Origin: Polytrichum commune
Taxonomy: Eukaryota; Streptophyta; Polytrichopsida; Polytrichales; Polytrichaceae
Direction of reading: 5' to 3'
DNA: 64,000 nt
NCBI GenBank assembly: GCA_950295325.1
Contig: OX485804.1
Location: 62,962,533 to 63,026,532, forward strand
Shown here: one piece after another, positions 12,801 to 21,854 of the stretch
Position numbering within the stretch: the first letter of the stretch is position 1
Layout of the letters: the number at the start of each line of letters is the position of its first letter
The notes under the pieces: model-generated
Seen by the model: only the letters and a program-made list of their open reading frames with translations
What the model was told of the DNA's origin: nothing
Database searches by the model: none
Made by a program: the position numbers and the translations under genes

Positions 12801-15017
12801 GTGTATTCCTGTGACATATGGCGTCCTATATGCGCTTCGGTGAGTAAAATATTGAATATGTGTGACTACTCGAGACGTTATATGCAGTGTGTGGGAGTAT
12901 ATGGACTTCCACATGAGTATATGGAAGTAGCGTAGTGTAATTGTACAATCTGTAGACAGTCACCCATGGTGAGGACTAGGGTTTGAGGGTCATGGATTTT
13001 TAGGGAGTTATTGCATGAAATATATGAAGGTGTGGACTGTACAACACCTCTATGGAGTTCTACAGGAACTTGTAAAGGACTAACGTTTGCTGAATGTCTT
13101 GTTTGTGTATTCCTGTGACAGATGGCGTTCTATATGCGCTTCCGTGAGGCCCATCCCGATGTAATTGTCGGTAAGCGTGTTTTTGATTCCTTGCAACCAT
13201 ATTGGGTGAAAAAATTGCATGACCGAAATGTGTGTTGTTGTATATACCACGTAGAAATGGAGGAATTGCTATCTGCTTTTACTCAACTGAGGACAAAATC
13301 AGGTATACACAACAAAGTAGATTGTGCTTGTCAATGTGAGGTATGTCTCAGTGAATCAAATGTGGGGCAATGTGTTGCGGGAGTGTTTGTGTATCTTGGT
13401 CTGACAGCCATTTCAGATGCAGTGTTGTGCCCAAAACCTCCTAATTCAGCGTGGCATGCAAAGGATTGTTTGTTTGGTGAATGTATGTGCTGCGGTGTGG
13501 ACATTCTGCCCATGTGTCCTACCGAAGAGGATGGAATCTCTCCTATAACTGTGCACTGGAAGCATTACGAGATGCAGTCTATCACTACGAGGAAAGGTCT
13601 ACAACGAAAGAAATTGCAGTTGGTTTACAAAGACACAACATCGCGTGAGTTAATCAACTACCTCAAGCCAAAACTCCAATTTTTTGTGCGTCATAGTTTT
13701 GTGGCGAAGTGGGAGGATGAACAATTTAGGACGTGCTTGAGGACCTCCCCCGCTGACACAATGGTGTCCGTCATTGACTATGCTGAAAATTATTCTTTTG
13801 AGGTACAAAATGAAGTCCAGTCCATGCACTGGCATAGCTACCAAATTAGTATCCTTGTACACATAGCATATATCCGAAATCCTCACCCAGATCCACATGA
13901 TGAGAGCACACGTAATATCACGACCTACCATTTCTACATAAGTGATGATATGAAACATGATAGCTATTTTGTGCAACACTGCCTCATGTTGCATTGGGAA
14001 AGCGTTCTTCAGGGGGGTTTCATACCCAAACATCACTGGATATGGAGCGATGGCTGTGCAAATCAGTTTAAGAGTCGAGTCCCGTGGTACTTTGTAGCTC
14101 GGTATCCAGAGATTACTGGTGGTTGCACGTGCATGTGGTCTTTTTTCGGAACAGGACATGGGAAAGGACCGCACGATGGAGCAGGTGCTGTCCTGAAACG
14201 GTACATTCGAACTGCCCAATTGGATATAAATGGCCCGAAGTTACAGTGCGCTGAAGATGTTGTCGGTTACTTGAGGAAAGAGTTGAGTGGCCGCCCAAAA
14301 ACTGTCTATGGCGATAGGAGGCATGTAAATAGAACATTTTGGCATGTTCTGGAAGGAGATGTTGACAGGGAACACGAGTACGATTGTGAGCCCATACCCC
14401 GGTGCAAAAATCTGCACTCTATTCGGTCCGTCGGCAGCATGGAGGTTGGTAAGTTGTTGAAGCGCCATTTGGCATGTTTTTGTTTCTCATGTATTGAAGG
14501 GAACTGGGAGGAGTGTGAGAATAAAGCTTGGGTTGGGGACTGGGAATTGGAGGTCTTAGTGCCATTGAATGCTGCTTATGTTCGGAATGTCCAGTTGAAT
14601 GAATTTTTGGTGGAAGATTGGCATCATGTTGGTGTAAATGGCACATATTTTGCTTCAATAATCGAAGTGGGTGATAACTTTGCTATTGCAGCTTCCCCTG
14701 ATAATGAAGAAAATGTGGATTTTTATGTTCTTGTATGCACTAGGAAAGCTTACACTTGTAAGACAACTTTTGTTTGCAAGTGGGGTGAGGAATTTGAACC
14801 TGGAGATCAGGTTCTTGAGGGACTCTACTACCAGAAGTATGGTTTAGGCGCTGATACGTATGTCCTCTTGAGAAAGTCACATAGGGCACACATTTTGGCA
14901 GATCATGTTTGTGCAGTCAAATTTCCGATGTCAATGTGTGATCACCGTGTGTCTGGTAATGACCCCGTGTACAAGTTGCAGAGGAAAGTGGAAGACGCCA
15001 TTTTGGAGCAGGCGTGA
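3841..15017 (+). CDS. Transposase-like protein, copy 1, two exons
   Basis: Exon 1 is 3841-4632 (ATG chosen because the frame is closed by TGA at 3823). Exon 2 is 13122-15017, entered from TCCTGTGACAG. Both junctions are phase 0, giving about 895 residues. Exon 1 is Arg-rich, then has a helix-turn-helix-like block (SARQTARLLGVHPRNVAMA) and AWWAAETRPSPNRKEVVRKW. Exon 2 has Cys clusters (CCCIYHVEME, CACQCEVC, GECMCCGV) and three acidic blocks that look like a DDE-type core: VIDYAENYSFEVQNEVQSMHW, IWSDGCANQFKS and GTGHGKGPHDGAGAVLKR. A Cys-rich ACFCFSCIEG segment follows. The acidic blocks resemble a large uncharacterised family common in invertebrate genomes; assigning it to a named transposon superfamily would need a profile search. 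No stop interrupts either exon. Confidence 0.65.
4729..5190 (+). repeat. Two ~85-bp direct repeats inside the intron of copy 1
   Basis: 4729-4816 and 5105-5190 share TACACCTAGATCTGTGC, then GTATT, GTCATTTGAAGCCATGAG and TGTGCAATCTGGCTA. The offset is about 376 bp. They lie in the 5' part of the intron, before the large insertion. Confidence 0.75.
5390..6660. repeat. CCGGA-rich left arm of the LTR-type insertion
   Basis: TCCGGAT/TCCGGAA words recur every few tens of bases. Two blocks near 5640-5990 and 6060-6300 are similar to each other (for example GATCCGTACCAC and GACTTCTTCAGAAG against GACCTCTTCAGAAG), so this arm probably contains an old internal duplication. No convincing gene. Confidence 0.55.
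6661..9578. other. Non-coding interior of the insertion with a short tandem repeat
   Basis: No supported gene. Around 7030-7125 a 26-28 bp unit containing AGCAAATATTAGTAGATGC is repeated about three times. Near 7425 a TTTAAAAACCCC box is followed by CT-rich leader-like sequence (7440-7590), which could be a plus-strand promoter and 5' leader. Confidence 0.4.
9579..11684 (-). CDS. Gag-like/plant retrotransposon-associated protein, 701 aa
   Basis: Open frame from ATG at 11684. Residues about 1-230 form a folded-looking domain with RRDPEHWTPDTW, DGFHPGNCRNIRERR and RISLTMANTLFGAMSGVRP, then NWGLIIQEIVG and LSPFILHLYQHFDC. This pattern resembles the 'putative plant transposon protein' domain found in extra ORFs of large plant Ty3/Gypsy elements. 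Residues about 230-300 are Pro-rich. About 300-430 is coiled coil (ELAKRADRKELEQAKTENAH). The remainder is a basic, Ser/Arg/Pro-rich disordered tail with repeated RSQTPDRARTPIRHRTSDR. No protease, reverse transcriptase or integrase is seen. It is the only long ORF of the 7-kb insertion. Its base composition (CCGGA-rich) differs from the host transposase gene, as expected for an inserted element. Confidence 0.6.
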   Translation of the reverse strand: MPEAQEEDQREPIPIPLKALTPAIPREDRELQELTEDLRVMGCAGLLSKPWNLRAEDTLREFKFERGNQWLGTKRRDPEHWTPDTWNRVYEFPRGITEGWAGRRDGLFAGKFRGDADPKDGFHPGNCRNIRERRVLEFLLPILNPDKPKRISLTMANTLFGAMSGVRPVNWGLIIQEIVGRALPHIGRKPSFLSPFILHLYQHFDCITAEEEDLLTIAADEVTYKLLPEAGDVETETSSDPILPEAPPSSPGSPPPTVSRPLSPPPLHQHPEAGPSRETPWRNVDLSAWDFPENPFKRFQEGMEDLKTQYYRLEHIVKGANHALDDCGPGNILRELAKRADRKELEQAKTENAHLTAQVAAMTQELSQKSEEIRKYHAEQAVLFSRIRELVGHPAEIVNKAHLYDRMMESGDPASARQTLPILVKYSRTMKDLLAEIQRVVPPSGTPRRVLYPGPPGSPTGTLYEVVGEVALVQNPPASVGPSQQGGGSRPGSSGGAPERVRSPQVRRKSTGSVRSGRGQSLVPRNSDRSQTPDRARTPIRHRTSDREATPSKGKAPMTHALPSSPQDCEVVSPFPPPHSRAASNRDPRTTSLSGGRNPEQGTGSDPSPVRSIRMGTASGTPGTVSGTPGTATPRTERAADSEDEVAPSPNMRRMLTRLQKVWYFWATPFRGSLKVSHKPFGEGGLHLQAPKPNPDDRCIT
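11915..11922 (-). promoter_or_regulatory. TATA-like box upstream of the gag-like ORF
   Basis: On the minus strand GGATATTTAAGGG lies about 230 bp before the ATG at 11684, followed by a long leader without obvious introns. Position and sequence fit a TATA box of the element. This is inference only. Confidence 0.3.
12509..13150 (+). repeat. Imperfect tandem duplication spanning the exon-2 acceptor
   Basis: Two copies offset by 304 bp at the 3' end of the intron. The second copy contains the real acceptor and exon start (GTGACAG|ATGGCGTTC at 13115-13130). The first has GTGACAT|ATGGCGTCC at 12811-12826, so its AG is destroyed. Both then read TATATGCGCTTC.GTGAG. The first copy also has an extra ~35-bp internal repeat (GACGTTATA.GCATTGTG). 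Confidence 0.85.
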
Positions 15018-16497
15018 AGGGTGCAGTTCAGGTTTAATGAGCCAAAGGACGTGTTGACAGTCCTTAAAAACTGTACCACCTTGATTTTGAAGTTACATTA
15101 CAAAATGAAATGAATAGCAATTCACGTTTTTTTTCCGCAAAAGGTTTGTCTATATCATATATTCAATAACCAATTAGGTTTATTTCATGTAAGTAGTCTA
15201 TAACTAATTTATTTTGGTGCTTACAACAATCTTAAGTAACTGTTGACAGCTGCTTAGAAATTTCAAACGCGCTTAAGGCAATCTAAATCTTCATAATTTG
15301 TATTGAAATTTTGACAATGTTGTATTAACAACTTGGTTAAGGGCAACATAACTTCAAACGCCTCACAAGTTACACAACTTCTTGTGAAACTGCATCTAAA
15401 ATGTTGTGTTTCAAACGCACTTTTCAACCTTTAAATGAATTCTTTTGAAAATGGTGCCTAAAAAGAAGTTGTTTGTTTTGTTGCATATGAGGGCATGGAT
15501 ATGTTTTCCATGATAATATGATTCATATGCATGGTACTTTATTTTTTTAGATAATATATTGCCTGAAAAAATGAATTAAGTCTATAAATTTCTATTTTTG
15601 AGATAACTTTTGTTTTACAGAAAAGTATGTCAATGAGAGAACACAAGAGGGTGGGTGCATTATGAAAATCCTTCTTAGTGTTGTATGAAAAGTATATAAG
15701 GAAATATTCTATAAAACCTAAACAGTAAATAACTTATGTGCAACATAGTCGACTCACAAGGGAGGAAATGATGGATGACATCCATAAAATCAGTACTACT
15801 TGTTTCATTCATATATGTTGCCCACGTCCAACGGTGAGGATGGAGGATGGTGTTCTATACGAGGTCATCTATGTCGTCCATGCAGGATTGACTCTCATGA
15901 GCCTCTCATTTCCTTGTTGGCCGTCTCCTTGGTTTCTTGTTTCGGCATCTCAGCTTTCTTGATCTTCCTCCCGCCATGGATTTTGCCGCTCGTTCAAGCT
16001 GCTCTCACCTAAGATGGACTTGCAACTCTTCTATAGCTGCCGCTTGCCATGGCCATCTTCTCAAAGTAGTGAAGCCGGAAGAAACAATGTGTTTGTTGTT
16101 TCAGACAGGTTTGAATTGAGACAGATGGTTTGCTGGGTAGATCAATGGGGTCATTGTCATGCTTAGGGTTTGGTGCACCAATTCAATGCCTGGAAGCTTG
16201 TCAATCGACTCTCAGCAAGCACCTTTGTCAAGCACCTTTGTCTATTGTGAGTGACACCTTCTTTGAGGTTTTTGGATGTTCTTCTTGAACCTCAAATACT
16301 TTCTTTTCCAGTTCATACTGGGATAGTGTAGTTATTTGCATGAATGTATTTTGTCTCACATCATTTTAGCAGGGGCAGAACCTGGTTGATTCCTTCTCAA
16401 TTTTATCCTTCCAAGGTTTTAGAAAGTCAGTTAAGGTTGCCGAATCCCTCACATAGCAAACTGCTAGCCCAAGTTTCCACTGTAAAGTAATTTCTCA
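15018..16497. other. Intergenic, AT-rich; possible subterminal repeats
   Basis: No supported gene. Between 15260 and 15420 the word TTCAAACGC appears three times (near 15262, 15352 and 15412) in AT-rich sequence just past the copy 1 stop codon, which could be subterminal transposon sequence. Short open frames near 15738-16119 show no recognisable domain. Confidence 0.4.
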
Positions 16498-19400
16498 ATG
16501 GGCAATTTAAAGAATAAGAGGAGACGAGTTTGTGCTCCTCGTCCTCCTGCTACTGGTTCTTTGGTAGATGAGAGTGTCCATGTAGATGAGGTTCGGGAGT
16601 GTTTTGAGGAAGGCGAGGAAGAAGTTCGAAGAAGGACATATAGAAGAGAGTATGCTAGGCAGTGGCAACGGAAGTCTAGAGCTCGGTTTAGGGAAATTTG
16701 TGCCCAAGAAGTTGCACAAGATATTGAATACCATAATTCACAATTGGAAACTACCTCCCAGGATACATCTACCTCCAACCCTGAGTGGAGCCGCTCATTT
16801 CAAAGACAAACAGCTTCAGTAGCTAGGAGTATAGTCACATATGCTGTGGAATCTCTCCAACATACAAGTGACAAATTCAAAGAAGTAGCTATTGAGAAAG
16901 TGGTTGCCCACCCTATGTGGAAACCTCATTTGCCCTCTTATCTCAAAGATTTAGGTAAATTAAAACATAGCCAAGAGATTGTCGACAATCTCAAAAGAGG
17001 GTTGACCGATCATTTGACTGGTCAGAGATCTCAACCTCTTGTAATGGCAAAAGATATAGTCTGTGCATTGGCTACATCTCAATACAATGCTACCTCTTGC
17101 AGAGAAGTTGCCAGGGTCCTAGGTGTTGATCGTAGGAATATTAAGAAGGGCATTGTTAGGCGTGAAAGTTTAGACCACTCTGGTGATGCATTCTGGAGGA
17201 CCTACAAGCGAGCTAAAAGGGCAGATGCTCTCTCTACCGCATTGGTGGAGCTTGTAACTACTTGGTGGACATTAGAGACCACTGTGTCACCAAATAGGAA
17301 AGATGTGACCTACAAACGAGTTGGAGTGAAGGTCAAAATAGAGCATCCAAAACATTACTTGCAAGTATCAGAGGTAATCCACTTCAAGCTCTCTTTCCTT
17401 ATTGAAGCACTAAGGTCATTGGTGATGGTCATGAATCCTTTCTTTCAGTATGTTTCCTTGTACAATATCACACCAGATCACCGTCCACTCCTTTCTTTAA
17501 GTATATTTTCCTTGTACAAGAATGATTCATCCTTCTTTCAGGACCTTACTACTTATTTTGTGACCATTTCAATACAAACCACTGAATGAAAATAATAGTG
17601 CTTAAAAAATGCTTGCTTAATAATGGTCTTCTGCTTACCCAAACTTCATGGTACTTATATCTAAGGGAACTGTGCTTTCTAAGGTGGAAGTGCTTACCTC
17701 AAGTTCCATGGGTATGGGAACTACTCTTGTTGAAAGACGTATGCTTAATTTTCTTATATTTAAGGGCTTATTGCTTATATTTAAGGGCGTATTGCTTATA
17801 TTTAAGGGCTAAGGGCTCAGTGCTTTAGAAAGTAAATGTTGTTTCTTGTTTTAAAGGCACAGTGGTTATTCAATAGTGAAATGCTTAGTGAAATGTGGTA
17901 GTGTCTAATCGAGTTTTCCTACCTTGCTTGAATGCAGTTGGAGTTCTTCACAACATTTAGGACATCAAACCCTGAAGCTGCAGTCATGATATCTTCTTTT
18001 CACAGGTTAAAGCCTTGGTTTGTTTACCGTCTTAAGGAGTGGAACACTTGTACGTGTCGGTACCATACCGAACTTGGGGAGTTATTGATAGGTTTCAATA
18101 ACATGCGAATTGTTGGGAAAGGAGTACATGGTCAATGTCAATGCCTATGTGAGGAAGTTTGTCAAAGGAACTCCATACAACCATGTGAGGAAGGTCATAG
18201 CTACTTGCTTCAACATTGTGGGGCACATCTACATAGATTTGAGCGTATGAGCAGTTTGTGGACCACAATTTTGTGTCCTCAACCTATGTGGTCGAAGTGG
18301 TTCAAGAGAGAGTGCTTGATGGGTGAATGTAATCTGTGTGGTATTAAAAACCTGCAGTTTTGTCCAAGGGAACTTACCACAGATAGAACTGTAAAGTGGC
18401 GTAGGATTTCCCATATTGTTGTGGGGAAGACCAAAGATGGAAATGACAAGAAGGTCCCTCAGGTAGAGTACATGGAGTCCACTCCTAGGGACTTCATAGA
18501 GTACCTCAAGCCTAAGCTAAAAGAGTTTATCACTCATAATTTTGTGGTGAATTGGCAAGAGACTCAGTTCAAAAAGTTTATTTCTAAACTGCCAAAAGAT
18601 ACAATTATGTCATGTATCGATTTTAGTCAAAATTATGCCATGAAAGTCCAAAATGAGATTCAATCCATGCACTGGCACTCAGTACAGATCACTATTCTAG
18701 TACATATTACCTATCGCCACAACCCAGATTTTGTAGAGGGTGACTTAGTGGAGCCTGAAATATTGAAGGAGACCCATTATTATATTTCTGATGCACCTGA
18801 ACATGATTCTGCATATGTGCAACATGCATTCAGTTTGAATTGGAAGCACCTAACTGACAGAGGTTGTTTCCCACATCGCCATGTGGTATGGAGTGATGGA
18901 TGTAGCGCACAATTCAAGTCAGCTACTTGTTGGTACCATCTTGGTAGGTATCACAACTACACTGCAAGTCCACAACTACCAGGAGGATGCCAGCTTGCGT
19001 GGAACTATTTTGCCACTGGACATGGCAAGGGGGAGGTGGATGGAGCAGGGGCACTTTTGAAGAGAGAGCTTCGAAAAGAACAAATGAAGCCAAATGCCAT
19101 GAAGATTCAAAATGCCGCGGACGCTGTTGCCTACTTGAAACATGAAGCAAACAAGTATCATGCCTCTCACCCCAACGCTAGAAAGATGATCAATAAGCAT
19201 TTTTGGGAAATTAAGAAATGTGATATTGATAGATCTAGAGTTGTTGATGCTTGCACAGTGAAAGGATCACTGAAAGCTCACCAAGCTAGATCCAAGTCGC
19301 ACACCGATCCCACGCTGGTGGAGTGGAGAGATTTGTCATGCTTTTGCCTTGCATGTGAAAGTGGTTTAGAAACTGATCTTTGTGATAATCGAGCACATGT

Positions 19401-19896
19401 TGAGAAATGGAAGCTCACAAGGATGAGGCCTAAAAACAAATATCTAGCTAGAGAGGCTTATATGGAGGTTGATGAGGAAATAGAGTATGGAGATGGGGGA
19501 CAAGAAATGGCTGATGATGTTTGTGTTGGGCATAATGTGGCTATCAAATGCGAAACCCATGGAGAAGAGGAATTTTGGATCCTCCTCATTGATCAGTGTG
19601 CTCACATACTAGATGAGGACGTCGTAGACGGTTGGAATCAAAGTTATTTCATTGGGGATTCTGTTGTTAGGGGGTTCTACTATGAAAAATTACGTCCAGG
19701 TAGTCGGACGTACTATCTTTTGGAAGATCATCCCCCTGCCTATGCATACTCACATCTCATAGTTGCGTCCAAATTCAACATGCCTCCAACTGTCCACAAT
19801 TTAAAAGGCAACATGGCTACATACGAGTTGATTGATGAGGTGTTCCAAATTATAAGTGCAGGTGTAGAGGCATACCAATTAGTAGTAGATGATTGA
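16498..19896 (+). CDS. Transposase-like protein, copy 2, two exons, apparently intact
   Basis: Exon 1 is 16498-17373 (ATG start). The intron is 17374-17937 (GTAATC...TTGAATGCAG) and exon 2 is 17938-19896. Both are in phase 0, giving about 944 residues. Order of parts: a basic/acidic N-terminus (EEVRRRTYRREYARQWQRKS), a central helical domain with SCREVARVLGVDRRNIKKG, TTWWTLETTVSPNRKDV, Cys clusters (CTCRYHTELGE, CQCLCEEVC, GECNLCGIKNLQFC), then CIDFSQNYAMKVQNEIQSMHW, VWSDGCSAQFKS and TGHGKGEVDGAGALLKRE. A SCFCLACESG cluster and a chromo/BAH-like C-terminal stretch (GDSVVRGFYYEKL) follow. Every block has a counterpart in copy 1 in the same order, and the intron is at the homologous position. 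The uninterrupted frames make this the better candidate for activity. Confidence 0.7.
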
Positions 19897-20370
19897 TAGG
19901 ATTCATTGCTTTGTACAAAAATACCTTTCAATACATGCATTTCTTTTGCACTTCGGGACCATGTTTCAGGATTCACTAGTTGTGCAGTATTTGGACTGGT
20001 TTTTCATATGAAGTGACTAATATTTGGCATGATTTAATTCAAGCAAGGTATGCATACTTCTAAGCTTTGAGGAAGCATGTCATGAGAGATGATTCAAGGT
20101 ATGTATACGTACCCTCCATGTTTCATAAATCAGTGCTTGTTCAATATTTCAATTGGTTTTTCACTTGAAGTGACTACTATTTGGTATATATGAATACTTC
20201 AATGTGGACTGCAAGCTAACAGAGGCATCTGAAACTACCTCAACTTTAGGTACATTGGTAGATGGTAAGTTGTGTTGCCTTGCTTTCATTATTTTTCCTC
20301 ATATTAATTGATGTAGCTTGTGTGAAAGCTCTAGTGAACTTATGCATACTTATATGTTTTTTTTATGGCT
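19897..20370. other. 3' flank of transposase copy 2
   Basis: AT-rich sequence with short internal similarities (GCATACTTC.AAGC and TTTTTCA.ATGAAGTGACTA twice, near 20000 and 20160). No gene seen. Confidence 0.4.
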
Positions 20371-20376
20371 TATACA

Positions 20377-20650
20377 GAAGCATCACCTTCAAGTGCAAAC
20401 GAATCTCCATCAAAGATTAGGAAAGTGCTCAGATTTGCAGATGTACATTGGTAGATGGTAAGTTGTGTTGCCTTGCTTTCATTATTTTTCCTCATATTAA
20501 TATTATGTAGCTTGTGTGGAAGTTCTAGTGAACTTATGCATACTTATATGTTTTTTTTATGGCTTATACAGAAGCATCACCTTCAAGTGCAAACGAATCT
20601 CCATCAAAGATTAGGAAAGTGCTCAGATTGGCAGATGTGTGACTTAGGTG
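20377..20650 (+). repeat. Tandem duplication, ~190 bp
   Basis: GCATCACCTTCAAGTGCAAA...TTGCAGATG occurs at about 20380-20442 and 20573-20637. The stretch TTGGTAGATGGTAAGTTG with its downstream TTTCATTATTTTTCCTCAT also occurs twice (about 20258 and 20450). Confidence 0.8.
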
Positions 20651-20861
20651 GAAGTTACAGTGAACATTGATGTGGCAATCATTGATGCTTTCTTGATGTA
20701 GCAATCATAAAGTAACTACACAACTACCTTGTTTTGAGCAATGCTATATCCCACTAGTTTGGCAGTTTTTGATGGACACTGCTATGTGTCAAGACAATGA
20801 TATTTATGTTTTTACATGTTGTAAGCACTGGTAGCAAAATGAATGTACATATATTTATGAA

Positions 20862-20985
20862 TGCCTCCAACTGTCCACAATTTACAAGGCAACATGGCTA
20901 CATACGAGTTGATTGATGAGGTGTTCCAAATTATAAGTGCAGGTGTAGAGGCATACCAATTAGTAGTAGATGATTGATAGGATTG
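20862..20985 (+). pseudogene. Duplicated C-terminal fragment of transposase copy 2
   Basis: About 125 bp repeat 19780-19905 almost exactly, from GCCTCCAACTGTCCACAATT through the stop TGA of the transposase and a few bases beyond. It is an isolated 3' fragment with no upstream coding sequence. Confidence 0.9.
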
Positions 20986-21045
20986 ATAGGATTGATAGGA
21001 TTGATAGGATAGGATTGATAGGATTGATAGGATAGGATTGATTGT
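20972..21045 (+). repeat. GATTGATAG-type microsatellite
   Basis: About seven copies of GGATTGATA with GGATA variants. It directly continues the sequence just after the duplicated stop codon, so it expanded from the transposase 3' end (single TTGATAGGATT at 19893-19903). Confidence 0.85.
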
Positions 21046-21099
21046 AAGCACTGGTAGCAAAATGAATGTACATATATGGAATTGCATTGAACATATTTT

Positions 21100-21625
21100 G
21101 TGTCCTTTAAAGCCTTGCCTTACACTATGGCTGTGTGAAATTTCTGTGTCCTTTAAAGCCTTGCCTTACACTATGGCTTTGTGAAATTTCTGTGTCCTTT
21201 AAAGCCTTGCCTTACACAATGGCTGATCCTCATAATTGCAGTTGTGTGACTTAGGTGGAAGTTACAGTGAACATTGGTAAGGCAATCATTGATGCTTTCT
21301 TGATGTAGCAATCATAAAGTAACTACACAACTACCTTGTTTTGAGCAATGCTATACCCCACTAGTTTGGCAGTTTTTGATGGACACTGCCATGTGTCAAG
21401 ACAATGATATTTATGTTTTTACATGTTGTAAGCACTGGTAGCAAAATGAATGTACATATATGGAATTGCATTGAACATATTTTGTTTAGATGCATAATTT
21501 GATAGACTCATAGAGCCAAATTTCACTGCTTGCACATGACAAGATATTTGGTTGCTACTGACTGAAATTTCTGTGTCCTTTAAAGCCTTGCCTTACACTA
21601 TGGCTGATGCTCAGATTTGCAGATG
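21100..21625 (+). repeat. ~48-bp tandem units (TGTCCTTTAAAGCCTTGCC)
   Basis: The unit TGTCCTTTAAAGCCTTGCC followed by TTACAC.ATGGCT occurs three times in tandem at about 21100-21225 and once more at about 21572-21605. No coding potential. Confidence 0.8.
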
Positions 21626-21778
21626 TGTGACTTAGGTGACCAAAGATGTACCTCATGCAAACAATGAGCTGCAAGTTATCAATAATTTGGAATAATGTTT
21701 ATTCAATGAGGTAAAATTGAATACATTAAACATTATATGTTGATGTTGGTGGATGTTCACTCAAACATGCATAGGTAG

Positions 21779-21850
21779 TATCACCACCACTGCTACTACA
21801 ACTACTACTACTACCAGGTCTACTACTAGCACCACCACCACTACCAATAC
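21779..21850. repeat. Trinucleotide repeat (ACC/ACT)
   Basis: Imperfect run of CACCACCACTGCTACTACAA type triplets between the transposase flank and the RING-like gene. Confidence 0.7.
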
Positions 21851-21854
21851 TTAG

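Larger units (their letters stand above)
20638..21465 (+). repeat. 218-bp direct repeat pair
   Basis: 20638-20855 and 21246-21465 are nearly identical, from GTGACTTAGGTGGAAGTTAC to GCAAAATGAATGTACATATA. They bracket the copied transposase tail and the GATTGATAG microsatellite, so the block was duplicated with material inserted between. Confidence 0.85.
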
